Positions 22,413-34,010 of a stretch of 64,000 nt of DNA are shown here, piece after piece (position 1 is the first letter of the stretch; each line of letters starts with the position of its first letter). The notes beneath the pieces are model-generated. The model made no database searches. It was not told the DNA's origin and saw nothing but the letters and a program-made list of their open reading frames with translations. Source of the stretch: Cephalopachus bancanus (Eukaryota; Chordata; Mammalia; Primates; Tarsiidae); contig JAPVLO010000205.1 in NCBI GenBank assembly GCA_027257055.1, forward strand, positions 1,054,001 to 1,118,000, read 5' to 3'. Position numbers and translations under genes: made by a program.

Positions 22413-23100
22413 AGTCAATAAAACACACATGGTACATCTAACTTTAAGCACTGTGACTGCTTGGTGAATGCAGCTCCAGGTGACCTAGTGAGTTGGTTTC
22501 CTGTGTCAGAGTCCTCTCAGGAACGTATTTTCTGGGCTCACTTTTCTCTCCCACCTGCCAAGCTGTGCCTTGACACATCCTTAATCCACACCGCCTCCCC
22601 ACTCCCAGTGGTGCCTGCTGCCAAGGTGGGAATTGGAGAGTTGATAGTGGGGAAGGGAGCAGGGCTGGGGTGGGCAGCAGCTCCTGGAGAATTAAGGGCA
22701 GGAACTTGCAGGGCAAGGTGAAGATTGGGCCTTCTGGGATGCTATGGGTAGGGACAGGTAGAAAGAATTATCTGGGTCAGCAATTCCTTGTCCCTCAACC
22801 TCTTGTCTTTCTAGTGTTGCCTTCCTTGTCGCTTTCCTTTTATAGCCAACTAGATTGGCATTGCGATGGGGGAGTAAAGACTAGGTGGTAGCTCCTACCC
22901 TAGGAATGGTCATTTGCTGACAGATAAATGAATACGTGTGGATGGCTGGCATTTGGCACCAAGTATGACCACTGAGGCAGGATGGAGGTAGGAGCTATTG
23001 GGGTGACCAGAAAAGCTTTAGCCTCTTTGGCAAGCATCAAGGACTGGTGGCTTCTACATTTGTTAGTAAAGAACCAGGCAAATTGTGTGTGGCCAAGCAA

Positions 23101-23103
<3 letters not shown>
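22413..23103. other. Unassigned noncoding DNA
   Basis: No repeat recognised. Overlapping frames on both strands (22,444-22,891) are G/C-moderate with no motif. The 5' splice-like and pyrimidine features are not strong enough to call exons. Confidence 0.45.

Positions 23104-23150
<47 letters not shown>
23104..23150. repeat. (TG)n microsatellite
   Basis: About 23 uninterrupted TG units, likely polymorphic. Confidence 0.97.
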
Positions 23151-23151
<1 letters not shown>

Positions 23152-24165
23152 ATTAAGTGTGTGGTGTGTGAGCTCACCCATAGGGGATGAGTGGGAAATA
23201 TATCCTAAGAGTAAAAGAGTAAAACAATGCTTTTATTTGAGAAAAGAGTTCAATTACAAGACAGGTTTAGCCTTGTGATTGAGTCATAGAACAAATCTAA
23301 TTTGAAATTTTTACAGAGAAGGTATACATTTTGCTAGTCAAGATATCCTAATCAACATGAAAATAATAGTACCCTGCTGAGAGCTAGCTGTCACTCAATG
23401 CTAGATTGAGTTAGCACATTCTTTGACCTTTGGATGTATGTGAGTACCTGAGAATTGGTAGAAAAAGGAATCAGAGCTGAGATAAAAGACAAAAAGATAG
23501 TTGCCCTCTTCCTCCTTCAGAACAGACTCCCCGACAGTTGGAGAAGATTTGCTCTGGCAGTTCTGTGCCCTGGCTAACAAGACAATAATTGCATCACTCT
23601 TGAAGGAGCAGCAGAATGAATGCACCTCTCCTGTCTCGATACCCATGTCCCACCAGCCCTGCCAACAGCTGCAAAAGAAATGATTGTGCAACCTTTCCTT
23701 TGGTGGTTATTTTTTTTCTATCCCTTAATGAAGTAGACCTTTGTTTGCCTCCTTGTCCACGTCACCAGCAATGACGAACTGTAATGCCGTCACTGTAATG
23801 CAATCTGGGATACCGATCAGATGGGTTAATATTTGCCAACACATTTCATAAAGAAAAAGATGAAAACAAAACCCCAATCTGCCTAACTGATCTTAACAGG
23901 GAATCAGTTTTATGTGGAGCTCTCGGTTCCGTAATGAATAATATCTACAATTAACCTAAGCCAAGCAGACCTAATTTCAAGAAAAGGTTCTATGAGTTTT
24001 TACCTGTCTCAAGAGATCTGAATTCCAGGAAGCTTGTGCTGTCATTAGTAGAACGGGGATAAACAGTAAAACCGTTCTCTGCACTCAGAACCATTTTGTC
24101 CCACACCACACAGCAAATAATGCAAGGTATCTTTTGATACTAACAATGAATTTCATGAATACACT
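23151..24165. other. Noncoding DNA with a candidate conserved element (23,740-23,970)
   Basis: No repeat found. The part 23,755-23,965 keeps many CpGs in otherwise AT-rich DNA and repeats the homeodomain-like core TAATG ('gtaatgccgtcactgtaatgcaatc', 'ccgtaatgaataatatc', 'acaattaacc'). This composition is typical of conserved developmental enhancers, but conservation is not tested here. Confidence 0.4.
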
Positions 24166-24235
24166 CACCATTCTTTAACACATATTTATTGAGCACCTAC
24201 TATATGCCAGATATCATCATGTATAATTTTATTTT
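24166..24235 (-). repeat. L2 LINE end fragment (antisense)
   Basis: 'cattctttaacacatatttattgagcacctactatatgccagatatcat' is a clear antisense L2 terminus. Confidence 0.7.
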
Positions 24236-25639
24236 ATACAAATTTATACTTTTTTATTCCTCAACTTGTCTATGCACTGGTTTTTAGGTCCATTTAAAAA
24301 ATATTTATTTTAGTAAGATTATTATAGTTTTGCCGATATTCTAATTCATCTTTTAATGTAATCTTTCTTAATTATAGACCCCTTTCGTTAATTACTATTG
24401 CACTTTTAATAAAAAAGTCACTTTTATTATTACCTAGAATTAGCATTTTTGCCTTTGCTTATTATTTGCATACATGCAGAAAGACCAGTTGAAAGAGACC
24501 CCATCAGTAGTTTCTTTTGAAAAACTAGAGATCTCTCTTAAGTTCCCATAAGATACAAGTAACCTGCTACATGTGAAACGTATGGCTGCCCCTCACCCAA
24601 CTTAAAACCTGGACAGATAGAAGGGAAAAAACAAATGTATTGGAAGATAATGTGAGTGAACTGCAAACTATAAAGAAATGGGGGGAAAGTTAGAGATTAT
24701 TATGATTATCAGGCGTATCAGCACAGGGCAGTGTTTCCCAGCTTCCTCCCAATTATTCTCAAGGCAGGAGTTCAGAGTTGAAGGCATCATTTCTTCTCCT
24801 CCCATTTGTGGAAGGATGTGTCGGTGGGGTGGTACTCCATCCACTGAGAATCCAGCTGAAGAGATGGTGCCTACAGCTGAGTTGAGACTCATCAACAACA
24901 TTCTCATGGGGGAAAGAGGACATGTTCTATTAAATGAAAGCTCATAAGGATATGTGCCAAGTATGCTGGTTTGGGTGAACCTAAGCATAATAATTTTTAG
25001 TGCTTTTTTTTTTCTTTTCAACAATTCATTCTCACACATCTTGGAAGAGGCCTTCAGTCAAAGAAAACATTTTTTCTCCTAGAACCATTAAACCTGAAGA
25101 TACTGTGGCCTCAAGTGAGTTTATTATCCACTGCGGTGACTTTTGGGGCCATGGCTGCGTTCTCAAAATAGTTTAGAAGTTTTAGATCCAGGCCCAAATG
25201 GTAACCAAGGTGGCCAGCATTTCCTCCATTTATGTGCTAAACTCACGGGAGGAGTGAAAGCATTGTGCCTAGCTGGGAGGCGAGACGATCTGGGAGAAGG
25301 CATCAGTGACTTGCAAGAGCAGAACATCCATCCCCAAGGAGTGGTCTGTAATCCACAGACTGGGCATGCCAGGGGAGGGATGAGGACCCCAGGGAAAGCA
25401 GGACTGAAAGTTCCTTGCTTCAGAGTCACTTGAACTTCCTGTACTGATCAGAGGTCATTCTCTGCGGTTGCCTGCTGCTCACTCTGCCCATCAGACCTAC
25501 ATCTTAGCTTTGACCCTTAGTCACAGAACCTGGTACAGTCAGTGGAAAATGCTGACCTTCATGCTACATGTCTGAAACAAGTCTGTCCTGGACACTGACT
25601 GCCGGGCCACCTGACATGGGGGTCTTAGTCATTCCAAAC
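24236..25639. other. Unassigned noncoding DNA
   Basis: AT-rich to about 24,660, then mixed. Frames at 24,668-25,039 (minus), 24,678-24,947 (plus) and 25,143-25,433 (plus) are shadows of one another on opposite strands and show no domain. Confidence 0.5.
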
Positions 25640-26000
25640 TCCTCTCCCACCCTTTGCTTTTGGGTGTCCAAACTCTCTGGACCCATTGTTATTTGACTCC
25701 TAAATCCCAGCCTTCATCCCTGGACACCATCCAGCCTCATGCTACAGTCATTGGTGACCCAGATGGGGATGACTCCAAAACAATTTCTGCCATCATCTTA
25801 GCTGACCTCTTAGCAACATATGCTTCTCTTGGCCTCCATGACATACCGTCTGTTTATTTTCTTCTCTCTTTCTGCCCAGTTCATTTTGGGTAGCTCCTCC
25901 TCCTCAGCTCTGAATGCCAGAGTCTGTCAGATTTATTCCTTGGCCTTTTATACTACCCCTTTTTTCCTTGGGTGATTTTACCTAGTCCCACAGCTTTATA
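25640..26000 (+). repeat. L2 LINE internal fragment
   Basis: Sense L2 coding remnant: 'ccattgttatttgactcctaaatcccagcc', 'caaaacaatttctgccatcatcttagctgacctcttagcaacatatgcttctcttggcctccatgacatacc', which corresponds to the 'LLDLSAAFDTVDH'-type part of L2 reverse transcriptase, then 'tcctcctcagctctgaatgcc'. Strongly decayed. Confidence 0.55.
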
Positions 26001-26079
26001 ACCCAATTTATCAGTTATTGCTGCAATATTGCTATGTAAAAGACAACCCTGCAATGCAGTGTCAGACAGAAGTTTGCAT

Positions 26080-26200
26080 TTTCTGAGTGAGGAAATTGAG
26101 ACTCAGTAAGAAAAAAATTAACTTCTCAGGGACATAAATGACATGTGCCTCCAAATCCAATTCCTGTGTCACTGCATTTTTTGCTGTATCCTGAACTTAA
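26080..26200 (-). repeat. Possible MIR fragment (antisense)
   Basis: 'gagtgaggaaattgagactcagtaagaaaaaaattaacttctcagggacataaatgacatgtgcctccaaatccaattcctgtg' has the antisense MIR core order. Weak. Confidence 0.45.
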
Positions 26201-26595
26201 AGAAAGAATCTTCCATAACTATCTCATGTCTATGAGAGTCAATATGGAGTTATCGTATTTCAAAATAATTTTCTAAAACACTCTCAAATTTTTATTTTCC
26301 AAAATTCTGTATAAGCATACCATTAACATTCATGGTTAGCTCCCTTTGATTCTTAAATGAGAGCTTTCATTCATTTGTCACAACTATAATGACTTATTTA
26401 AATTCTTCTCTTTTCAAGCTGTCATAAATAATCAGTTTCTATGACATTATTATTTATGTCTACATTTTCAAGTTCAGTGTAATAAAGTGTACTAACTTGG
26501 AATAAAGGGATGTCCACTAGGATTCATTGGTGGCATATAGCAGCAAATGATCCTGGTGAATGTGTAGAAAAGAGGAATTTATAGGAATAATAACA
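26201..26595. other. AT-rich noncoding DNA
   Basis: No feature seen. Confidence 0.5.
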
Positions 26596-26599
26596 ATCA

Positions 26600-26815
26600 G
26601 CACCTATAACACGTCCTTTGACTAGGCACCATTCTAAGCTTTGAACTCAATTCTGAGGCGAATGCCTATACTAATCTAGGTACAATTATTAGCCTTACTT
26701 TACCGAGGAGGAAATCAAGGCACAACAAAGTTAAGTCACTTGCAGTTAGGGTAGAGTCAAACCTGGATTTGAATCTAAGCCTTGTGGTCCCAGAGACTTA
26801 GGCACTACAGCTTGT
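26600..26815 (-). repeat. MIR SINE (antisense)
   Basis: 'gcacctataacacgtcctttgactaggcaccattctaagc', 'attattagccttactttaccgaggaggaaatcaaggcacaacaaagttaagtcacttgc', 'caaacctggatttgaatctaagccttgtggtccc' follow antisense MIR. Confidence 0.75.
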
Positions 26816-27265
26816 CCAAGATTCGGGGTAGACATAGAATTGAGGGAAGACCTACAGAAATGGGTTCAAAAGAGGGTAGAAACAAGGACATGTAGAGACG
26901 GTCACTAGAATAAACTGTAGTCAGCATTATCATTTAAATCTTTGCATCAGTTTAAAGGTTCCAGATTCAAAATCCTGAGAAAGAGGCCCAACATGTCCCT
27001 GATGAGGAGAGGGCAGGGCACCTGACTGTCAGCTCCACCAGGACTGAACACAGAGGGAAGAATCCACCCCCCAAGAGGAAACAGGAGCATTGTAAAAAGA
27101 AAAGAAACAAATTTGGGAGGGTGGGCAGAAAAAAAGAATGCTGATTACATGGAATATAAAGGAGATTTTTATTTCATATTAACAAAAGGTTCACAATGGC
27201 AGTCGTGTGAGTGATCGATCCAACTGTCTTAAAAATGGTGTCCTCAGCAGACTTCTTTATTTGCA
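26816..27265. other. Unassigned noncoding DNA
   Basis: No repeat or gene recognised. Confidence 0.45.
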
Positions 27266-27269
27266 AGAG

Positions 27270-28315
27270 CTATCCCTTCCTCTCTCTCACACCCCCCAGG
27301 GCCACTCTGTTTCCCCACTTTGGTTGAATTGCAGCAATCTCATACCTCTATCATCAGGGAAAACTCCTTCCAAACCCCTGTAGTCCCTGGTTTCTATGTA
27401 GCTCTACTTTCTTCATAATTTGACCTCTTAAAAAAATCCATCTACAATCCCCATGCCCCTTCCTTCTGATCCGGTTACTCCAAAATCCACTATCATGTTG
27501 TTTCTTTCTTTGTCTTTCCCGTTATTCCACTAAAACTGCCCTTGCTAAAGTCACCCATGACTGAACTCTTCTCACTCCATATGCTCAACCTGGGGGACTC
27601 TATTACTTAAATGTTCATACATCTCAAATTCATCTCCAGCCAGAACTCCATTACTGTCTAAAACAGCAGTTCTCCATTTGGAAGTCTTATTGATATATCA
27701 CAAATTAAATATGGTCAAAACTCATCCACTTTTCACCTGTAAGCATGTTCCTCTTTCTAAATTATCTCCACAAATGTCACTTGCATTTCCTCACTCAAGC
27801 CAGGGACTTCAAAGGCATTCTTGCCTTTCTCTCCTTGTTCCTCACATCTAACCAACCACCAAGTCATTTAGATCCTTTCTGTGTCATATCTCCTATATCT
27901 ATCCACCTCCTCTCTAGTCATTACATCTACTGATGTGATATAGGCTCTTACCATTTTTTGCTGGAATAATTTCAAGGACTTCTTAAATAATTTCTGTGCC
28001 TTCAATCTGTACCTTCTTCAATTCTTTACACTGCTGCCAGAAAGATTTTTCTAAAATGCAAATATGATCATGTAACTCCCCAAATTAAAATCCTTTAATG
28101 GCACCCACACATTGCATGATGAAGTTCAAATTCTTGACTTGGCACACAAATCTATTTGAGATGAGGCTTCTATTATCTCTTAAGCCTCACACCTCTGGTT
28201 AGGGCCCCCAGATCCTTCCAATCCAACCATTGAGAAGGATTGATGGTTGTTCAAATATGTCATGGACTTTCTGTCTTCATCCATGCTGCCTCCTGTTTCT
28301 TGAATGTTCTCTGTT
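27270..28315 (+). repeat. L2 LINE, long decayed fragment
   Basis: Sense L2 signatures are spread across the stretch: 'cccttgctaaagtcacccatgactgaa' (27,540), 'aatgttcatacatctcaaattcatctccagccagaactcc' (27,610-27,650), 'tcctcacatctaaccaaccaccaagtca' (27,840), 'acactgctgccagaaagatttttctaaaatgcaaatatgatcatgtaactcc' (28,025-28,080) and 'tttaatggcacccacacattgcatgatgaagttcaaattcttgacttggc' (28,093-28,143). Coding sense is destroyed. A foreign piece may interrupt it at 27,670-27,740. Confidence 0.6.
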
Positions 28316-28319
28316 CTGT

Positions 28320-28765
28320 GTTGAATTCTGTCCTGTAAAATTCAGGTTCACCCAGAGCCTGTGAATGTGATTTTATTTGAAAATAAGGTTTTTGTAGATA
28401 TAATCAAGTTAGGAAAAGGTCATACTGGGATAGGGTGGGCCTCAAACCCAACATGACTGATATCCTTATAAAGAGAGGGAAATTTGGACATAGACACAGA
28501 CACACAGAGAAGAAAGTCTTCTGAAAATTGAGACAGAGATTGGAGTGATGCATCTATGAATGAAAAATGCCAAAGATTGTTGGTAGCTACCAGAATTAGG
28601 GATGTGAAAAAGATTTTCCCACAGAACCAGTGGGAGGAACCAAACCTGCTGACACTTTGATCTCAGATGATTAGTCCACAGAACAGGAAGAGAATACATT
28701 TTCACTGATTTAAGTCACTCAGTTTGTAGTATTTTGTTACAACAGCTCTAGGAAACTAAATTACC
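28320..28765 (+). mobile_element. ERVL-MaLR LTR, MLT1-like
   Basis: 'cctgtgaatgtgattttatttgaaaataaggtttttgtagatataatcaagtta', 'actgggatagggtgggcctcaaacccaacatgactgatatccttataaagagaggg', 'gagattggagtgatgcatctatgaatgaaaaatgccaaagattgttgg', 'cctgctgacactttgat', 'gtcactcagtttgtagtattttgttacaacagctctaggaaactaa' follow the LTR consensus in order. Nearly full length, with no internal region. A related LTR lies antisense at 58,780-59,235. Confidence 0.8.
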
Positions 28766-28917
28766 CTCCCTTTCCTTTATTGCCTTGTTCATAACCTCAA
28801 CTCAATTCAGGATTTCCTCCTCTGTTCCCAGCCATCCTTGAACCCACGGTTTCCTGGACCCATGGTCCAGCCCTTGGTTTCCACACCTTTCCTCTGTTCT
28901 CTTATTACATCTATGTA

Positions 28918-29198
28918 TTTTTTCTTTCTTTTTTGAGTGGAAGTCTCACTCTGCCATGCAAGCTGGAATGCAGTGTGACTATCTCGGCTTGCTGAAGCCT
29001 TGACCTTCTGGCTCAGGTGATCTTCCCACCTCAGCCTGCTGAGTAGCTACAGGTGTGCACCACCATGCTTGGCTAATTTTTAAAAAAAATTTTTTTGATA
29101 TGTTTTCTAGGCTGGTCTGGAATTCCTAGGCTCAAGAGCTACTCCTGCCTTGGCCTTCCAAAGTGCCAGGATTATAGGCATGAGTCACTGTACCTAGT
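28918..29198 (-). mobile_element. Alu SINE, old (AluJ-like), antisense
   Basis: Antisense Alu: 'tttcttttttgagtggaagtctcactctgcc', 'ctcaggtgatcttcccacctcagcctgctgagtagctacaggtgtgcaccaccatgcttggctaattttt', 'ccttggccttccaaagtgccaggattataggcatgagtcactgtacc'. It lacks the lemur-type signatures and fits the older Alu shared by all primates. The imperfect duplication 'acatctatgtat'/'acatcaaggtat' flanks it. Confidence 0.85.
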
Positions 29199-30285
29199 AC
29201 ATCAAGGTATATTTCTATTATTAATGCATTGTTATGCCAGATTTTTTTTTGTGCGTGTGTATCCAGTAAGTGGAATACTGTTTGGCGAATATTAACATGC
29301 CTCAAAAGAGGTGTGGTTTTATTTCATTCAGATGGAGTATTACAAATCATTAAGTAGAGTGGACATAGATTGATGGAAAAAATAAGACTGCAATAAGGCC
29401 AATAATATGTAATGCATTGTCAACAAAATTCCTTTCCCATAAAAGAATAGCTATTCCTATTACTGGGATTAACTGTATTCACCAGCAATGATAATTATGC
29501 CCAAGATTTCTCAAATCATAAATTATTTGCTTTGAGTTTTTTTTTACTGCTTTGAGTAGGCAGTTTATAACAAAAAATCACTACATAAGAGCATCTAAAT
29601 AATAGACGTATCCTTTGTAAACAAGAAGATACTGGTGGTCAGAAATGCTTGCAATATGCCTTGGTTTGACCATTGAGGAATTGTGATCCCTTACTTGTTT
29701 CAGTGGTGAGCATCCTTTATTGGAATATACCCACAGGTTTATAAGAACTCATTAGGAAAGGAGCAATCCAAAGCATGTAGATTGTTAGCCTGAGAAATCA
29801 CTTGTCAGAAGCAGAGACACTTTAGTCACTAAAAATTACCTCTTCATGGCCTGAGGTGGCTTAGTGAGCCATCCCACTTTACTGTCACGGGAATTATGAA
29901 TCATAGTCTCGGAGTTTACATTAAAGACGTCACAAATCTGTGGAAATTTGCCTAATAAAGATAGCAGAAGCTGGACCCGTTTACTTTTAAGAATTCATTA
30001 ATTTGGTTATTTGCCATATATGCAATTGTAGTACCCTCAGCTGGTAATGGAAGACTTTTTTTTAAGTGACAAGAACATTGTCCACATATGTTTGGGCTTA
30101 AGAAGACCATTTGTTATTAACAAAGTGAGCTAAGGTCTTTAGTGTTTTGCTTGTGAAATCTCTTAACTGAGGGCTATGAGATGAGATAAAACAGAGACTT
30201 CCGGTAATTATTTTTCTAATTCACTCTACTCTTATGTAGATAAACAAAGGACCTAAGTATGAACCATGAAACACATTACTTTTGG
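29199..30285. other. Unassigned noncoding DNA
   Basis: About 1.1 kb, AT-rich, without recognisable features. Confidence 0.5.
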
Positions 30286-30289
30286 GGCA

Positions 30290-31110
30290 TTCCCAAATTG
30301 TTTAACATATACCATGTGACAGGCCTGAGGTATGTACTGAAAGCCACCAAGATGACCAAGACTCAATTCCTGCCTTCAGGCTCATATCCGTTGGGGAGAA
30401 AGGCGATTTCAGTGCCGCAGATTTCAATAGTAATCCAAGAGAAGAAGACTCATTCCAACTTGTGCAGTCAGGGGAGACTTCTGGGAAACCAGTGGAGATC
30501 TTCCACAAAACAGGGAAGGAAAAGGTACTGGGAATTGGGTAAGTAATCACAGAGATCGTAATCCATGCAGGGTGGGCAGAATCTACCAGTCTTCACTTTT
30601 AGAAAACCATCTAGTGGAAGAGGCAGAAGCATAAAGGGAGAATGGAATGCAATGTAGTGGTGATCCCCTTGATTAAACTGGGCACAGGGCATTATGGGAA
30701 TAGATGGTCAGCATGTCTAAGAGAGCAGCCACTCAGAGATTCTGAGTGTAAATGACAGCAATGCTGCCTTGAAAACTGAGTAGGAGTTCACCAATGGGGA
30801 GGAGAGGGTGTTTCAGGTGCCAATGAACGACGTTAGGATGGATGAACAGGCACCTGTTGGAAGGGTGTTTGAGGGTGGGGTGGGACTGGAACAGTAAGCA
30901 GTTGGCCTGGCTGGGGCTCCAGACACAAGACAGCAGTCTGTTAAGACGTGGGGATAACGTGAGTGACAAAGTGAGACTGTGGCAGACTTTGTACATGAGA
31001 ATCAGGGTAGTGGCAGCAAACACAGAGAAGAAGGATAGATCTAGAAATACTGAAGAGGTCAAATCAGCTGTGCCCTGTGATCGAACATAATGGATGAGGC
31101 AGTGCAAGAA
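30290..31110 (-). repeat. L2 LINE fragments (antisense), partly assigned
   Basis: The left edge 'tgtttaacatataccatgtgacaggcctgaggtatgtactgaaagccaccaagatgaccaagactcaattcctgccttcaggctcat' is a good antisense L2 end. Further right, 'gttggaagggtgtttgagggtggggtgggactggaacag' and 'ttaagacgtggggataacg' are weakly L2-like. Frames on both strands here have no coding evidence. Confidence 0.4.
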
Positions 31111-31767
31111 TCTGAGGTTTCAAGATGAGGCAGAAAAGTCACAGAATTACCGATTTAGGCAAAAGGTTGGACAATCTAACAAGCCACTCATCTATGGTAA
31201 TTCCCTCCCAAACAGTTCTTCTTGAATCCACAGATTTATTTTATATGTCTTTTACCCATCAGTTTTGATTTCAGTTTGTGTACAGGTAATTTTCTTTCAG
31301 GAATAATTCTGGAGAAAGGAGATAAAATTTGGGAAAAGTCAAAAGAAGTGAATTGGATGACAGGATTGAGATGTTTATGCTTCAGCCTGAGGTTTCCGAC
31401 ACATTTTCAGAATTAAATTGTTGGAACATAATTAAAATTATGGAACAAATCTTTTGGTAAATGCTATGACGGACGTATTCACAGGGTGTCCACCTTATGT
31501 CTGTGAGGTAAGGAACCCAACCCACCCTGCGTGGGTTTCTGGAATAGTGTGCTGAGCAGGGTGACCTGAGACCAAAAGATGGACTAAGACCAAAGGATGA
31601 AGAGTGAGTCAGTCAGGTAAAGGGAAGGATGGGTGGAAGGAGGCCGCTAAGGCAAATGAAACACATGGGCAGAGGCAGGAGGCTGATGATCACATGCCAG
31701 AGGACTACCAACAGTTTAGAATTACTATCCCTTGTCTTCCAGAAACATTTCTCTGAGTGAGAGGATA
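31111..31767. other. Unassigned noncoding DNA
   Basis: No repeat or gene recognised. Confidence 0.45.
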
Positions 31768-31769
31768 TA

Positions 31770-32347
31770 TGAGGTGGGGATCCCAAAAAAACCAGAATTA
31801 TTTTTTGGAGGACAGGCCCCTAGTAGAACAGGCTTCCCCTGCTAGGTAAGTGTTCTAGGAACTCATCAGCATCAGTATACCAGCTAGAGTTGTTGTGAGA
31901 AGGTACGTTCAGCTTCAGTGAAATTTTTTTTTTTGAGATTCTTTCAACATGTTTGCCCATTTCATGATGAGTGATTTACAAGTGCACCTGCCTACACTGT
32001 GCTGAGTGTTCAGCAATTTTTGGCAATAATGGCATGACCTCTGTGGTGATCCACCCTTCCTATTCTCCTGATCTCACCCCGAGTGACTTTTTTTTTGTTT
32101 CCCTAGATGAAAAAAGCCCTCAAAGGGAAACATTTTGCTGATGTGGAAGAGGTGAAACAAAAAGGTAGAAGCACTAAAAGGCATCAAAGTTGACAAGTTC
32201 AAACTGGTTTGAACAGTGGAAAAAGCATCTCCATAGGTGTACTGCATCAAGCAAAGAATACTTTGAAGGTGACTGAAGTTTACATGTGTAAGAATAAATG
32301 CACAATTTTTAATAAATAAATTCTGGGTTTTTTTGGGGTCCCTTTCA
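31770..32347 (+). mobile_element. Mariner DNA transposon copy 2, internally deleted
   Basis: A 578-bp element between TA (31,768-31,769) and TA (32,348-32,349). Termini read inward as TGAGGTGGGGATCCCAAAAA and TGAAAGGGACCCCAAAAAAA. It shows the same internal junction as copy 1 ('tttgcccatttcatgatgag' joined to 'gtgcacctgcctacac'), so both derive from one deleted progenitor. Relics of the transposase C-terminus include 'ccgagtgactttttttttg' (SDFF region) and 'catctccataggtgtactgcatcaagc'. No open frame. Confidence 0.9.
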
Positions 32348-32352
32348 TATTA

Positions 32353-32550
32353 GCATGGTAGTTAAGAGTGTGTCTCTGGGATCAGATTATTTGGATTCAC
32401 ACCCAATTGGCCACTTACTAGCTGTGTGACCTCAGGCAAATTACTTAATTCCTCAGTGCCCACAGTTTGTAACAATTATTGCCCAAGGATGACAATAAAT
32501 CCTACTTCATTGTTGTGAGCTGTGGCACATACTAAGTGCTGGCTCCTAGT
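32353..32550 (+). repeat. MIR SINE
   Basis: Sense MIR: 'agcatggtagttaagagtgtgtctctgggatcagattatttggattcacaccca', 'ccacttactagctgtgtgacctcaggcaaattacttaattcctcagtgcc', 'aataaatcctacttcattgttgtgagctg'. One of the best preserved MIRs in the window. Confidence 0.88.
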
Positions 32551-33188
32551 AATAGCAGTGGCATCAGGGATCATGGTAATAAAATGACTTGGCTCTTCTA
32601 AGTACTAACAGGAACTCACCACTAGGTCTACCTCCCAAGTTCCTAACCCTGTCTCCCCTTTTTCACCCCCACCCCCTCCACAATCATAAGATAACCAAAG
32701 ATTTGTTCCATAACTTGACACTTTAATTCTGATAATGTGTTGGAAACCTCAGACTGAATCATAAACATCTCAATTCTGTCATTCAATTCACTTCTTTTGA
32801 CTCTTGCCTAATTTTGCCATTTCCTTTCTTCAGAATTATTCCTAAAAGAAATTACCTGTACACAAAGTGAAATCAACACCAGTGGGGAAAAGACATATAA
32901 AATAAATCTGCGGATCCAAGAAGAACTGGTGCAGGAACTGGTTTTTGGGAGGGAATTACTATGGATAAGTAACTTGTTAGACGGTCCAATCTTTTGCCTA
33001 AATTTGTTAAATCTGCTGCTCCAACTACTTGATTTATCCTCAGGAGAAAAAGAAGCCATACACTAGTTTTTTACTTAGATTAGTCATTTTCTAGCCTGAC
33101 TTCATTAGCTGCCCAGATTATCAGCTCTCTCACATACCTTTTTCTTTAACTTTAAGACATTTGCCTTTTTTGTAGAGATTGCTCCATT

Positions 33189-33189
<1 letters not shown>
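32551..33189. other. Unassigned noncoding DNA
   Basis: No repeat or gene recognised. Confidence 0.45.

Positions 33190-33228
<39 letters not shown>
33190..33228. repeat. (GT)n microsatellite
   Basis: About 18 GT units with one GC near the right end. Confidence 0.96.
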
Positions 33229-34000
33229 AAATAAATTAGGACAATACTTGATAGTAAAAACCCAGAAAAACAATGCTTGATTGTTTGCTGTAGTTTCTGC
33301 ATGTTTCCACAACAGCAATGAGAAGAAGGGGAAGTTAAGAGAAACACCAATTTACAAAATATGAGAATTGCTTCAATGAAACTACGGTTTTTACTGATGG
33401 TCCTATTAAAGTTGTACAGATCATATTGTCAGGTGGGTGACATTTATTGTAACCACTGTATAACAGTGATCCCCCCATATCTTGTGCTCAGCTTTTGTCG
33501 ATTCCTTGCTCTTTGCTGGGGGGTCTGCTTCAGAACTGCTTCGGTATTTTCCACCAGCAAAGCTCACCTTTCACTGGTGCTTCCTATATTCTGACTTCAT
33601 CACAGCAGGTGTGCTTTCTTTTCAACTGAGAACCCACCTCATCATATTCAGAAAGCTCACTTTAAAAAAAAAATTCTGTAATTCTTTTGTCTTTTTTCAA
33701 GTTTTTTTAGAATGTGACTCCAATTTTAATGTATTTCCATTTCCTATGTGCATATTGTCTTATACCTCAATTTCCTGTTTTTCTTTCATTGTTTGTCTCC
33801 AGGAGTTTCTTGAGTTTTAGAATGAGTTGAAAACAAAAATCTCAAGAAAGAAAAGTCACTTAGTACGGATAGGGAAAATATGTGCTTTCTTTCATTATAA
33901 TAAAAATACCAAGACACTTTAAAAAATGGAAACAACTGCTTATTTCATAAGGATTTAGAAGGTAGAACCTCCCAAATACAAGGCAAATCATTTTTAAAAT
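33229..34000. other. Unassigned noncoding DNA
   Basis: A 112-codon plus frame (33,482-33,820) is hydrophobic and T-rich, as expected from T-rich DNA, and has no recognisable domain. Confidence 0.5.
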
Positions 34001-34010
34001 CTACTACCCC

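Noticed and set aside
23104..23150. Frame overlapping the TG repeat
   Set aside because: The alternating C-V or H-T residues are simply the translated dinucleotide repeat.
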